From positions 4,550-68,549 of the forward strand of contig CAJUAH010000023.1 of the NCBI GenBank assembly GCA_910584375.1: a DNA stretch of 64,000 nucleotides, written 5' to 3'. The notes under the pieces were generated by a model that was not told the DNA's origin, searched no databases, and saw only the letters and a program-made list of their open reading frames with translations. Positions 9,011-17,595 of the stretch are shown one piece after another. Every line of letters begins with the position of its first letter. Positions within the stretch are counted from its first letter, which is position 1. The position numbers and the translations under genes are program-made. The stretch comes from an uncultured Acetatifactor sp. GTDB lineage: Bacteria; Bacillota; Clostridia; Lachnospirales; Lachnospiraceae.

Positions 9011-11290
9011 TTAACCTGCATTCTTTAATTTGTTCTCTGGCAGGACTGGTATCGGCATATCCGCCTTTTTGGAAAACGCCTTGTGATACATACAGATACG
9101 CTCGCCAAGTCTGGTATTTCTCCGGCTGATCTCATTCCGGTGGATTGCCGCAAAGAGCACAGATTTTTCACCCACCAGTATGACTTTCCTTTTTGCCCTG
9201 GTAATGCCCGTGTAGAGCAGATTCCGGTACATCATAATCAGATGAGCCTTAACCAATGGCATCAGCACAATCTCATACTCGGAACCCATCGCCTTGTGGA
9301 TGGTGGCGGCATAAGCAAGATCCAGATTCACCATATCCTCCATGCCGTACTCCATCTTTCTGTTTTCTCCGAAATCCATACCAATCCGTCTGCCCTCCGG
9401 CGTATCCTTAATATAGCAGATAAATCCCAGATCACCGTTGGATACCTTGTCTGTGTTCTTGGTCTGCATGATGCGGTCCCCGACACGGAATGTCTTTGCT
9501 CCCAGATGAATCTCATCCTCCGTTGACTGGAACGGGTTGACAACTTCCCTGATACACGCATTCAGCTTGTCGGCAGAGACAGCGCCCTCCTCCCGGAAAG
9601 GGGAAAGAATCTGCACATTTTCAATCCCGTGTTCTGCAATTTCCTTACAGTACTGCTCAATGATAACATCCGCCACTTCTTCCTGGGACTGCTTGGGCAG
9701 GAATATAAAATCATTCCCGTAATACAGCTTAGTGTTTCCCGCATTGATGAATTTTGCATTATAGGCAATCAGGCTGTCCTTTGACTGACGGAAAATCTCG
9801 TCCAGCACCGTGACAGGTATCAGCCCGCACTGGATCAGATCCTTGAACACATTCCCTGCGCCTACGCTGGGGAGCTGGTCCGCATCCCCTACCAGCACAA
9901 TCCTGCAGCCTCTCTTTGCTTTTGTAAAGAACTGCTTTGCCAGCCACATATCCACCATGGAAAATTCGTCCACGATCACCAGGTCTGCAGAAAGGCTCCC
10001 GCCAGCGTTTGTGTTCTGCCCGGCATCTTCTTCTCCGCTGAACAGCCCTAACCCGCTGTGCATGGTCTTTGCATCCTGGAATCCCGTGCTTTCCGCCATG
10101 CGGCGGCTTGCCCTTCCGGTAGGTGCCATCAGCATAATCCCGTTTTTCGGGTAAAGTATGCGGTACACCTCCAGAATCGTTTTCAGAACTGTGGTTTTAC
10201 CTGTTCCGGGGGAACCAGTGATGATGGACAGGTTGTGGCAGAATGCCTCCCTGACCGCTGCCTCCTGTTTCCCGGAAAGCGATATCCCAAGCTGGTTTTT
10301 TACCTTATCCAGCACTGTGCTGATATTTTCCGTGACAGGCTGTTCCAACAGGCGCAAGGCAATCTGCCTTGCCGTTTCGTCCTCCTGCTCAAATACTGCT
10401 GGCTTGTATATGTCATCCTTTGCGCATACAATTGCGCCTTTCAGGATCATATCCTGTATTTCTTCTTCCACCTCCTCTTTTTTTACCCTGAGTTCCGGCA
10501 CAGGGACTTTATCATTCAATAATTTCACTGCGCTGGTGGACAGGCTTTCCCTCTCCATGAACAGATGCCCCTGTTTCCCCCTGGCATCATCCAATGTGCA
10601 GTAAACCGCCCCTTTGATACGCATGGGATCATGGAGATTGCTGTTGGTCTTGCGGACAATGGCATCTACCCGCTTAAACCCGAATCCTGACATCTGGCAC
10701 AGTTCAAACGGATTTTTCCGTAAAATATCCAGACTCGAAGGCCCGAAGTGCTGGTAGATCTTTAATGCTGTCTTAGGTGTCAGCTTAAACGGCGCAAGCA
10801 GGGCCATCAGGTCTTTCAGCATACGGTTTTCCGCATAAGAAGTTTTAATATCCTCCAGCTTATTTTCCGTGATACCCCTTATCTCTAACAGTTTTTCCGG
10901 GTGCCGTTCCAGAATATCCAATGTATCCATTCCAAAACGCGCCACGATCTCTGCGGCTGTCTTTTCGCCTATCCCTTTAATCAGGCCGGAGCTAAGATAA
11001 CCCATTACACCGTCCCTGGTCTTGGGAACAATTTCATTCCACTGTTCCACCTGCATCTGGTATCCGTATTTTCCTTTGACCCATTCGCCCTCCAGCTCCA
11101 GTTCCACTGCATCCGTCCTGGGCAGGTCATAGCCGACCACTGTAAACCGGATCAGGTGGTCCGGATACCTTCTTGTGGAGCGCGCCTCCTCCGGGATACT
11201 CTGGTCCGCGGTCTTGATGCGGAACACACAATAACGGCTTGCCGGGTTATAAAATATAGTATCGTCATAAGTACCTATACAACTGCTCAT
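9011..11290 (-). CDS. RecD2-like ATP-dependent DNA helicase
   Basis: 759 aa, an SF1B helicase of the RecD2/TraA-like group. The N-terminal part has helix-hairpin-helix repeats (GLIKGIGEKTAAEIV at ~100, LEIRGITENKLEDI at ~135). Walker A is GSPGTGKTT near residue 360 and Walker B is LVIVDEFSM near 440. Motif III is VLVGDADQLPSVGAGNVF. The C-terminal UvrD-like motif is AATIHKAMGSEYEIV. It unwinds DNA 5'-3' in characterised relatives and here probably serves element replication or recombination together with the adjacent YqaJ nuclease. It begins 15 bp after the YqaJ stop, and the ATG follows GGAAAAAG. Confidence 0.88.
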   Translation of the reverse strand: MSSCIGTYDDTIFYNPASRYCVFRIKTADQSIPEEARSTRRYPDHLIRFTVVGYDLPRTDAVELELEGEWVKGKYGYQMQVEQWNEIVPKTRDGVMGYLSSGLIKGIGEKTAAEIVARFGMDTLDILERHPEKLLEIRGITENKLEDIKTSYAENRMLKDLMALLAPFKLTPKTALKIYQHFGPSSLDILRKNPFELCQMSGFGFKRVDAIVRKTNSNLHDPMRIKGAVYCTLDDARGKQGHLFMERESLSTSAVKLLNDKVPVPELRVKKEEVEEEIQDMILKGAIVCAKDDIYKPAVFEQEDETARQIALRLLEQPVTENISTVLDKVKNQLGISLSGKQEAAVREAFCHNLSIITGSPGTGKTTVLKTILEVYRILYPKNGIMLMAPTGRASRRMAESTGFQDAKTMHSGLGLFSGEEDAGQNTNAGGSLSADLVIVDEFSMVDMWLAKQFFTKAKRGCRIVLVGDADQLPSVGAGNVFKDLIQCGLIPVTVLDEIFRQSKDSLIAYNAKFINAGNTKLYYGNDFIFLPKQSQEEVADVIIEQYCKEIAEHGIENVQILSPFREEGAVSADKLNACIREVVNPFQSTEDEIHLGAKTFRVGDRIMQTKNTDKVSNGDLGFICYIKDTPEGRRIGMDFGENRKMEYGMEDMVNLDLAYAATIHKAMGSEYEIVLMPLVKAHLIMMYRNLLYTGITRAKRKVILVGEKSVLFAAIHRNEISRRNTRLGERICMYHKAFSKKADMPIPVLPENKLKNAG

Positions 11291-11305
11291 TCTTTTTCCT
11301 TTCCG

Positions 11306-12370
11306 TCAGGCTGCCGGGGCGGCGCTGACCTTTACTTGAAATCTGCGGTATTCTGAGATTGTGACAAACTCCTCATATAATTTCGGGTACTGGAGTTTCA
11401 GGCGCAGAAGGTTATCCTTTTCTATGACAGGTTTCCGGATCGGGTTATAGGTAATTGTATAATTGGCGCCGCTGGTCTCGCAGACCGCCGTACACCTCTG
11501 CCCCATTTCCGCAACCAGCAACGCTTTCAGCCGCTCCATTTCCTTCTGCAGCTTTTTTAACTGCGTTTCGGAAGCTTCCTTTTCTTTCTGCAGCTCCATG
11601 TACCGCGATAATGCGGCTGCCGTGCTGTTGTCCATGGTAACCTTTTCAGCGCTTTCATCTGCCTTTCCCGTATGCTGCCGCACACTTTTCAGGATCAGAT
11701 TGCCGTCTTCCGTATAAGGCGGCGGTGTCTTCTTCATCACATGGCTATTCCAGAACTCCGTTTCCAGAAAAATCATTTCTTCCTCATAGTCATAATCCCT
11801 CTTAATCTCCCGGATGATGACCTCGTCCTCGCTGTTCCCATACAGACAGCAGAAAAACACCCTGTCCAGATTTGTCACTGCCATGTACTGCCTGCCCTGG
11901 CATTCATAATAGACAGGGACACTCTCCTGCCCGTTCTTCCACCAGTTATCCCTGGCATTGTAATTTGTGGTCTTTATCTCCAGAATGGCAATGCTGCCGT
12001 CCGGGAGCCGCACAAAATAATCCACATCTGCCAGCATGAACGGATACTGCGGGTGATAGAACATCTTCTTGACCTTAAAGATCTCATAACCGGTCTTTTT
12101 TGCAAAAATGCGTGAGACCAGCTCCTCCAGAAGATTTCCCATCTCCATGGCGACCCAGTTGCTCTCGTCCGGTTCCAGCGGCGCAATATTCAGCTTGTCA
12201 TAATAAAGGTCCCTGGCGGTCCAAAAAGGCGATATGCCCATAAGTGCCGCCACGTCACTGCCACCGATTCCCCTGCGCCGGAACTCCAGCCATGCCTCCC
12301 TTGACAGGTTAGAAGTATCCGTCAGGACATAAGGGGAAATATCCCTCTGTAACTGATTTTCAGCAGACAT
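11306..12370 (-). CDS. YqaJ-type viral recombinase (lambda-exonuclease-like nuclease)
   Basis: 354 aa. It opens with the YqaJ signature REAWLEFRRRGIGGSDVAALMG (residues ~25-45). A PD-(D/E)xK nuclease core follows: EMGNLLEELV with the first acidic residue, PFMLADVDYFV with the catalytic Asp, and IAILEIKTTNYN with the ExK motif near residue 130. The C-terminal third contains a coiled coil (MELQKEKEASETQLKKLQ). The family resects DNA ends to feed an annealing protein. The start lies 3 nt after the stop of a small upstream frame and 15 bp before the RecD2 gene, so these are co-transcribed. Confidence 0.85.
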   Translation of the reverse strand: MSAENQLQRDISPYVLTDTSNLSREAWLEFRRRGIGGSDVAALMGISPFWTARDLYYDKLNIAPLEPDESNWVAMEMGNLLEELVSRIFAKKTGYEIFKVKKMFYHPQYPFMLADVDYFVRLPDGSIAILEIKTTNYNARDNWWKNGQESVPVYYECQGRQYMAVTNLDRVFFCCLYGNSEDEVIIREIKRDYDYEEEMIFLETEFWNSHVMKKTPPPYTEDGNLILKSVRQHTGKADESAEKVTMDNSTAAALSRYMELQKEKEASETQLKKLQKEMERLKALLVAEMGQRCTAVCETSGANYTITYNPIRKPVIEKDNLLRLKLQYPKLYEEFVTISEYRRFQVKVSAAPAA

Positions 12371-12373
12371 CCA

Positions 12374-12538
12374 TCATGCCCCCCTTCTCGCCCTTTGGTG
12401 GTTGAATACAGGCCTTAAGACTGTTCCCCGGTTGAAATTCTTTCGGTATTCTGCGCCTGTTTCCACAGCATGGTGCCTGTGGGGGTTCTTTCCCCGCATC
12501 CGGCAGCCCCTGCTGCCCTTTCTGTTCTTTGCATTCAT
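12374..12538 (-). CDS. Small basic protein upstream of yqaJ (possible)
   Basis: A 54-aa frame from the ATG at 12536-12538 to a stop 3 nt before the YqaJ start. It is very basic (MNAKNRKGSRGCRMRGK..., ending in QRARRGA). AGGAAAGGCAGG precedes the start with acceptable spacing. It could be a real first gene of the operon or a translated leader that couples ribosomes to yqaJ. A second frame starting at GTG (12540-12542) overlaps it and is not preferred. There is no recognisable family. Confidence 0.35.
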   Translation of the reverse strand: MNAKNRKGSRGCRMRGKNPHRHHAVETGAEYRKNFNRGTVLRPVFNHQRARRGA

Positions 12539-12608
12539 ACACTTTACCTGCCTTTCCTTTTTTGTTTTATCCTCAAAGCCTTGCGGCGTTTGGGCTGGTT
12601 TATGGAAC

Positions 12609-12632
12609 AAAAAAGCGGGAATGGTTTCCGCT
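12609..12632 (-). terminator. Second leader terminator
   Basis: On the minus strand the hairpin AGCGG...CCGCT is followed directly by a run of six T residues. It lies ~70 nt upstream of the first possible start codon of the operon and ~220 nt after the predicted transcription start. Confidence 0.55.
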
Positions 12633-12700
12633 AAACTACTGCCCATACTTTTGTATGAGCTGGAATCATTCTCGCTTATATATGGGATCTCTCCCCGTAT

Positions 12701-12749
12701 AAAAAAAGCCAGTAATCCTATCCGCACTAAGGCATAAGGATATTACTGA
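12701..12749 (-). terminator. First leader terminator
   Basis: On the minus strand CAGTAAT...ATTACTG forms the base of a long bulged stem (12710-12748), followed by GGC and seven T residues. It is about 100 nt after the predicted operon start. RNA polymerase would be expected to stop here unless antitermination or an alternative fold intervenes. Confidence 0.6.
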
Positions 12750-12853
12750 CACGATACTGCAAACTTAACTGCGTGTGCAATGCAGAGCCTTCTCCGCATA
12801 CAGGTTTACTGTATTGCCCTGACGGGCGGCGCACAAAAATCAATTACAATGCA

Positions 12854-12882
12854 AGTCTATCACAAGATATAGTATAAGTCAA
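12854..12882 (-). promoter_or_regulatory. Promoter of the leftward recombination/transfer operon
   Basis: On the minus strand: -35 TTGACT (12877-12882), spacer 17 bp, -10 TAGACT (12854-12859) with an extended TGA just upstream. Transcription would start near 12847 and run through a ~300-nt leader into the small ORF and yqaJ. Confidence 0.6.
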
Positions 12883-13295
12883 TCTTTATAAACAACATTT
12901 TGTATTTGAAAATCCATTCATAAATTTTTTGCTGCTTTGCAGAATAAATGAAACCTGTGCCCTATTTATATATCGAATTGCTTTTGCAGGCTGCTCCATA
13001 TGCAGGACAGTCTTCCGCTCCTTGACAATTTCATAAAGCAATCCGGGGGTTATACAGGTGTAGACGGACAGCTGGCATGGATGCCCGCCCTCTGCTTGAT
13101 TGCCGTATAACGGCAGCCTGACAATACGCGGCAAAGCTGGCGCAGGAAAAGACCCGGAGTTGCGGTTTTAATCGAACATTTAATTTATTTGCTAATTGCA
13201 GTTGAAAGTTCCCCTGTTCAATTCGTATATATGATATGGAGAGTATTTACAGGGACTATGCTGATTCCGTTTCAACTGCATGGAAAGGAGAAGAT
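12883..13295. other. Divergent control region between yqaJ operon and xis
   Basis: There is no convincing gene here. On the plus strand a possible xis promoter is TTGAAA (13202-13207), an 18-bp spacer and TATATA (13226-13231). One copy of the heptamer TGCTAAT (13190-13196), repeated downstream of the integrase, also lies here. An 82-codon minus-strand frame (12886-13134) starts with TTG and has no ribosome binding site, so it was not accepted. Confidence 0.4.
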
Positions 13296-13502
13296 ATGGC
13301 AGTTGAAGAAACAAATCTACAGATACAGGCCGGTTCTGAGAAGAGGACTTATTCCGTACAGGAAATTGCGGACATCCTTCAGATCAGCCGCAGCATGGCA
13401 TACAACCTCTGCAGGCAGTCGCTCTTTAAGACTGTGAAAGTCGGGAAATATGTCAGGATATCCAAGTCTTCCTTTGATGACTGGCTTGACAGTAAAAATT
13501 AA
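13296..13502 (+). CDS. Excisionase-type helix-turn-helix protein
   Basis: 68 aa from the ATG at 13296, which follows GGAAAGGAG; upstream in-frame starts lack such a site. The sequence TYSVQEIADILQISRSMAYN and the following KVGKYVRISKSSFDDWL form the winged-helix MerR/Xis-like fold used by Tn916-type excisionases. It ends 12 bp before the integrase gene, the standard xis-int order. It probably directs integrase toward excision by binding near the element end and may also regulate the divergent operon. Confidence 0.75.
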   Translation: MAVEETNLQIQAGSEKRTYSVQEIADILQISRSMAYNLCRQSLFKTVKVGKYVRISKSSFDDWLDSKN

Positions 13503-13514
13503 AGGAGGAACAGT

Positions 13515-14936
13515 ATGGCTTCAATCGTAAAAAGAGGTAAATCATATTCCGTGGTTTACTACAAAAAAACAGAAAAAGGAAAGAAAAGCGAACAGGTATG
13601 GGAATCCGGGCTGAGTTACACTGCAGCAAGAACCAGAAAAGCGCAGATTGAACATGAACAGGCACAGGAACTAAAGGAGTCATCCCCACGCCCTGACAAT
13701 GAAAACAGTCTTTCTTCCATGACCGTCAGCGAATTTTTATATGAGTTTGTTGAGAAGTATGGCGAGAAACGGTGGGGTTCTTCTTCCTATGTCGCTAACC
13801 TCGGTTTGATAGAGAACTACATACATCCTTATTTTGGTGAAAATAAGCTGCGCTCTGTCAAGGTCAAGACCGTGGATGACTATTATCATTTTCTGGAAAC
13901 AGAGGCGGAACCGGCTACCAACATGGGAAGGCCTACGAGGGATCATGTTTCCGCATCCACCATCCATGACATCCACAAGCTGCTGCGCTGCGCCTTTAAC
14001 CTGGCTGTCCGCTGGGAGTACATCAGCAAAAACCCTTTCCTGTACGCAACGCTCCCGGAACACAAGGAAAAAGAGCGGGAAACCTTGTCCCCTGAGCAGG
14101 TGCTGAAGGTGCTGGATTTTACCTGCAGGCCGGACAACTACGACTATTTCATGATCCACTGTGCGGTGCTTATCGCTATCGGCTGTACATTCCGGGGAGG
14201 TGAGATTGCAGGATTACAGTGGGACAGGGTTGACTTTGAGAAGAAAACCTTCTGCATGGACAGGGTGATTGACCGCATCAGCAAGGACAGTATTAGGAAA
14301 TTATCCAAGCTGGAGATCCTGTATCAGTTTCCTAACCTCTTTCCCGGCACCAGAACGGTCATTGTCCTGAAACAGCCGAAGACAAGGGGGAGTGTCCGGG
14401 ATGTGGAAGTTCCGTCTTCCATTATGGATGCACTGGCTGTCCTGAAACGGATGCAGGACCAGATGAAAGCTGATTTAGGCTCGGACGGTTACATGGATTA
14501 TAACCTTGTAATCTGTCAGGCAAACGGGCGTCCCCTTATGACGGAACACCTGAACAAGCGGTTTAAGGAAATCCTGCGGGAGATTGGCGATCCGGGCATC
14601 AATCCGGAAGAAATTGTTTTCCACAGCCTGCGGCATACCAGCGCCTCCACAAAGCTGACGCTTTCCAACGGAGATTATAACTCCGTAAAGCACGCCGGCG
14701 GATGGGCTAACCTCGAAATGCTGACAAGGCGGTACGGCTCCCATTCCTTTGAGAGTGACAGGGAGCGCCTGGCACAGAAGATGGATGATTTTCTGACTGC
14801 CAAGCCGGGAGCCCCGGTTCAGCAGGCGCCGCCCCTGCCTGCAGATGCCGAGGAGGCGCTCAAGGCATTGGCACAGGTGAACCCGGAACTGCTAATCAAA
14901 ATCGCACAGTCTGTCCAATCTGCTAATATGACATAA
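13515..14936 (+). CDS. Tyrosine recombinase (integrase)
   Basis: 473 aa, typical for Gram-positive ICE integrases. The N-terminal arm-binding domain (residues ~1-60, MASIVKRGKSYSVVYYKK) is followed by a SAM-like core-binding domain (~70-180). The catalytic domain has Arg in CTFRGGEIAGLQW (~228), His-x-x-Arg in HSLRHTSAS (~370-373), His in KHAGGWAN (~396) and the nucleophile Tyr in RRYGSHSF (~407). The C-terminal tail is Ala/Pro-rich. AGGAGG precedes the ATG. It reads toward the tRNA-Arg gene, which is the likely attachment site. Confidence 0.93.
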   Translation: MASIVKRGKSYSVVYYKKTEKGKKSEQVWESGLSYTAARTRKAQIEHEQAQELKESSPRPDNENSLSSMTVSEFLYEFVEKYGEKRWGSSSYVANLGLIENYIHPYFGENKLRSVKVKTVDDYYHFLETEAEPATNMGRPTRDHVSASTIHDIHKLLRCAFNLAVRWEYISKNPFLYATLPEHKEKERETLSPEQVLKVLDFTCRPDNYDYFMIHCAVLIAIGCTFRGGEIAGLQWDRVDFEKKTFCMDRVIDRISKDSIRKLSKLEILYQFPNLFPGTRTVIVLKQPKTRGSVRDVEVPSSIMDALAVLKRMQDQMKADLGSDGYMDYNLVICQANGRPLMTEHLNKRFKEILREIGDPGINPEEIVFHSLRHTSASTKLTLSNGDYNSVKHAGGWANLEMLTRRYGSHSFESDRERLAQKMDDFLTAKPGAPVQQAPPLPADAEEALKALAQVNPELLIKIAQSVQSANMT

Positions 14937-15101
14937 CCCTTATTAGCAGAAAAATTTACAGGTTAAAAAATCGTATTAGCAAAAGGAATTAGCAAAATTG
15001 AAAAAATCGGCAGGATTTTCAAAAAATATTAGCAGATTTTTGCTAATGGGCAGGGAAACGCAAAATCCAAAATGGCTTGCCATACATTATCTGCATTAGC
15101 A
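14890..15101. repeat. ATTAGCA heptamer cluster (putative integrase arm sites)
   Basis: The heptamer ATTAGCA occurs at 14942, 14975, 14988, 15028 and 15095 on the plus strand, and as TGCTAAT at 14890, 14921 and 15041. That is eight copies in ~210 bp at the end of int and before the attachment tRNA. A further copy is upstream of xis (13190). Tyrosine integrases bind short direct repeats (arm sites) beside the core site, and this cluster fits that role. Confidence 0.55.
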
Positions 15102-15164
15102 AGCCATTTTCCCAGGCAATGGATTTCCATTGCCTTAAACCCACTGTTTATCAGGGTTTCAGAG

Positions 15165-15238
15165 CGTCCCAGAGAGGATTCGAACCTCCGACACCCGCCT
15201 TAGGAGGGCGGTGCTCTATCCTGCTGAGCTACTGAGAC
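15165..15238 (-). tRNA. tRNA-Arg (anticodon CCT)
   Basis: The 74-nt cloverleaf reads from 15238 down to 15165. The acceptor stem is GTCTCAG/CTGGGAC, the D stem GCTC/GAGC, the anticodon stem CCGCC/GGCGG around loop CTCCTAA (anticodon CCT, codon AGG), and the T arm GGAGG-TTCGAAT-CCTCT. CCA is not encoded. Its 3' end faces the integrase, so the 3' half is probably supplied by the integrated element and restores the gene. Confidence 0.92.
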
Positions 15239-15290
15239 GTGTTATTGAGTTTTAAATGTCCCCAAGTTAAATTAGAATGGTCTAAGTTCT

Positions 15291-15331
15291 CTTAGGAGGC
15301 GATCGCTCTATCCAACTGAGCTACGAGGACC
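15291..15331 (-). pseudogene. tRNA-Arg(CCT) 5'-half fragment
   Basis: From 15331 leftward the sequence has a tRNA 5' half: acceptor GGTCCTC, D arm AGCTCAGTTGGATAGAGC, and the start of an anticodon arm with loop CTCCTAA. After CTTAG no anticodon 3' stem, variable loop or T arm follows. It differs from the intact tRNA 53 bp away but shares the anticodon-loop sequence CTCCTAAG. It may be a remnant of an older integration that split the original gene. Confidence 0.6.
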
Positions 15332-15354
15332 GGTATAAAATATTGCTGCAGCAA

Positions 15355-16245
15355 TCAATCGGGAAAATTGATATATCCCTGTAGCCAGATCGTCCCTTTG
15401 AATCTTCTGCCTACCTGAGGTTCTCCCAACATATCTATTATATTGATTGCGATGTCAAATGTCAATTCATTACAGCAAATTTTCAATAAATATATTTCTT
15501 CTCCGGTGATCTTGTTGCGCACTCTGTTACATTCCATGATTTCGCCCAGCACGGAATAATGATCGCATTCCACACCATAGGGCATAAAATAAGTGTCCAC
15601 AATGCTGAATATATCTTCTTTTTGTATTTTTCTGGATATGGTGCTGTACATATCCATATCTTCCATGGTCAACATCTCGATCGCGTCCTCATCACCTTTG
15701 CGGGCCGCAGTGATCAGATTGGTGCGTTTCATGGAATCCTGTATGATCCTCTGTTTCTGTATCTCATCTTTCTCGATCGGCAATAGCACGCTGCCCTGGA
15801 TCGACAGGCCGGACAGAGTAAGATTGGTTCCCCGGATCGGGAGTTGTCCGCAGTAATGGGCCTTCACATAGGGAATCCTGTTTTGCAGATAAAATATCAT
15901 CGAAATGCCGACTTTGATATCGTCGCATACGCCTGCGTAGGATTCCCTGAAAGCATGACGTTCCACGGAAGTGTCTTCCGTGCTGGTCACACCCCTGCCT
16001 CTCAGGTACGGAAAATAATATTCATATACAAACTTATCCTCGTCATCAAATTCTCCGCAGACAGTGATACCCATATTTTCAGCGAAACCTTTGCTGAATT
16101 CACCCAACATCACATCTTCGTCATTAATGGTGTATGCGCGTTGATCCGCTGTCAATATTACATCTTTAAGCAGTTCCTTCAATTTAGCGCGGTCTGTATA
16201 TTCGCTAAAGCCGATCGCTCTCATAAATTTGTGCAAAGATTTCAC
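15355..16245 (-). CDS. DUF3881 family protein
   Basis: 296 aa. It is a conserved protein of Lachnospiraceae of unknown function, commonly next to serS. It begins MKSLHKFMRAIGFSEYTDR and contains GEFDDEDKFVYEYYFPYLRG and CNELTFDIAINIIDMLGEP. There is no signal peptide, membrane helix or known catalytic motif, so it is probably cytoplasmic. It is the last gene of the parA-parB-DUF4446-HD-GYP-serS series and lies 34 bp after serS. It is the first chromosomal gene beyond the element. Confidence 0.8.
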   Translation of the reverse strand: MKSLHKFMRAIGFSEYTDRAKLKELLKDVILTADQRAYTINDEDVMLGEFSKGFAENMGITVCGEFDDEDKFVYEYYFPYLRGRGVTSTEDTSVERHAFRESYAGVCDDIKVGISMIFYLQNRIPYVKAHYCGQLPIRGTNLTLSGLSIQGSVLLPIEKDEIQKQRIIQDSMKRTNLITAARKGDEDAIEMLTMEDMDMYSTISRKIQKEDIFSIVDTYFMPYGVECDHYSVLGEIMECNRVRNKITGEEIYLLKICCNELTFDIAINIIDMLGEPQVGRRFKGTIWLQGYINFPD

Positions 16246-16279
16246 CTTCTTTCCGTCTACGATCGAATGTACTCCATCC

Positions 16280-17569
16280 TTATACCTGGTTGGGACAGAT
16301 CACTTCTTTTCCGCCCATATACATACGCAGTGCCTGGGGAATCCTGATACTGCCGTCCTGCTGGACGTTATTCTCCAGAAAAGCAATCAATCCTCTGGGC
16401 GTCGCAAGCACTGTATTATTTAATGTATGCACAAAGTAAGTACCCTTTTCGCCTTTGGTACGGATACCCAGTCTTCTGGCCTGAGCGTCGCCCAGCGTGG
16501 AACAGGAACCCACCTCAAAATATTTTTTCTGTCTGGGACTCCATGCCTCCACATCACAGGACTTCACTTTCAGATCTGCCAGATCGCCGCTGCAGCATTC
16601 CAATGTGCGTACCGGAATATCCAGGCTGCGGAAGAAATCTACCGTGTATTTCCACATCTTATTATACCAATCCATGGATTCTTCCGGCTCACACAGCACC
16701 ACCATCTCCTGCTTTTCAAATTGGTGTACCCGGTAGACGCCTCTCTCTTCAATACCGTGAGAGCCCACCTCCTTACGGAAACAGGGGGAATAAGAGGTCA
16801 TGGTAATGGGCAGCTGCTCCTTCTGCACGATTTCACCTTTAAATTTGCCGATCATGGAATGTTCAGAAGTGCCGATCAGGTAAAGATCTTCATTCTCGAT
16901 CTTATACATCATGGATTCCATCTCCGCAAAACTCATAACCCCGTTCACTACATTGCTTCGAATCATAAAAGGCGGAATACAATAGGTAAATCCCTTATCA
17001 ATCATAAAGTCTCTGGCATAGCTTATCATCGCCGAGTGAATCCTGGCCGCGTCTCCCATCAGATAATAAAAACCGTTGCCACTGGTGCGGCCTGCGGATT
17101 CTTTGTCCAAACCACTGATACTGTTTAATATATCCGCATGATAGGGCACTTCAAAATCAGGCACCACCGGATCGCCGTACTTTTGTATCTCCACATTCTC
17201 GCTGTCATCCTTACCAATTGGTACCGAAGGATCTATGATATTGGGGATCATCATCATTATTTTGTTGATCTTTTCCTGATACAACTGAGACATTTTTTCC
17301 AGTTCTGCCAGTCTCTTTGCTCCCGCAGCCACTTCCGCTTTTTTGTCTGCCGCTTCTTCCCTTTTTCCCGCTGCCATCAATGCTCCAATCTCCTTGGAGA
17401 TCTTATTGCGCCTGGCTCTTAAATCATCGCCCTCCTGCTTGTTTTTTCTGCTTTCCGCGTCAAGCGCAATCACTTCATCCACCAGTGACAGCTTTTCATG
17501 CTGGAATTTTTTACGGATATTCTCCTTGACAGTCTCCGGATCTTCTCTCAACAATTTAATATCTATCAT
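16280..17569 (-). CDS. serS: Seryl-tRNA synthetase
   Basis: 429 aa, the normal bacterial length. Residues ~1-110 form the long antiparallel coiled coil that clamps the tRNA-Ser extra arm (KNKQEGDDLRARRNKISKEI). The class II catalytic core follows, with motif 2 around CFRKEVGSHGIEERGVYRVH and motif 3 at the C-terminal end (ATPRGLIAFLENNVQQDG). It charges tRNA-Ser, and tRNA-Sec where present. No T-box leader is visible: only 26 bp separate it from the upstream HD-GYP gene, so transcription comes from upstream. Confidence 0.97.
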   Translation of the reverse strand: MIDIKLLREDPETVKENIRKKFQHEKLSLVDEVIALDAESRKNKQEGDDLRARRNKISKEIGALMAAGKREEAADKKAEVAAGAKRLAELEKMSQLYQEKINKIMMMIPNIIDPSVPIGKDDSENVEIQKYGDPVVPDFEVPYHADILNSISGLDKESAGRTSGNGFYYLMGDAARIHSAMISYARDFMIDKGFTYCIPPFMIRSNVVNGVMSFAEMESMMYKIENEDLYLIGTSEHSMIGKFKGEIVQKEQLPITMTSYSPCFRKEVGSHGIEERGVYRVHQFEKQEMVVLCEPEESMDWYNKMWKYTVDFFRSLDIPVRTLECCSGDLADLKVKSCDVEAWSPRQKKYFEVGSCSTLGDAQARRLGIRTKGEKGTYFVHTLNNTVLATPRGLIAFLENNVQQDGSIRIPQALRMYMGGKEVICPNQV

Positions 17570-17595
17570 CTTAGTCTCCTCCCTGTTTGACTATT

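Larger units (their letters stand above)
1..15238. mobile_element. Integrated conjugative/phage-like element (right part)
   Basis: This is a contiguous block of accessory genes: PcfJ, PcfK, primase-like, RecD2-like, YqaJ nuclease, excisionase and tyrosine integrase. It ends at a tRNA-Arg(CCT) gene whose 3' end faces the integrase. The integrase reads toward the tRNA and stops about 230 bp from it, the usual arrangement for elements that insert into the 3' end of tRNA genes. PcfJ and PcfK are named after the conjugative plasmid pCF10. No T4SS or relaxase gene is visible, because the element continues beyond the left edge. Whether it is an ICE, an IME or a prophage cannot be decided here. The left att site lies outside the window. 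Confidence 0.75.

Noticed and set aside
12886..13134. An 82-codon minus-strand frame upstream of the yqaJ operon
   Set aside because: It begins with TTG, lacks a ribosome binding site and has no recognisable sequence. The strong leftward promoter lies beyond its end.
17570..17595. A T-box riboswitch upstream of serS
   Set aside because: Only 26 bp separate serS from the preceding gene, and no T-box sequence is present.
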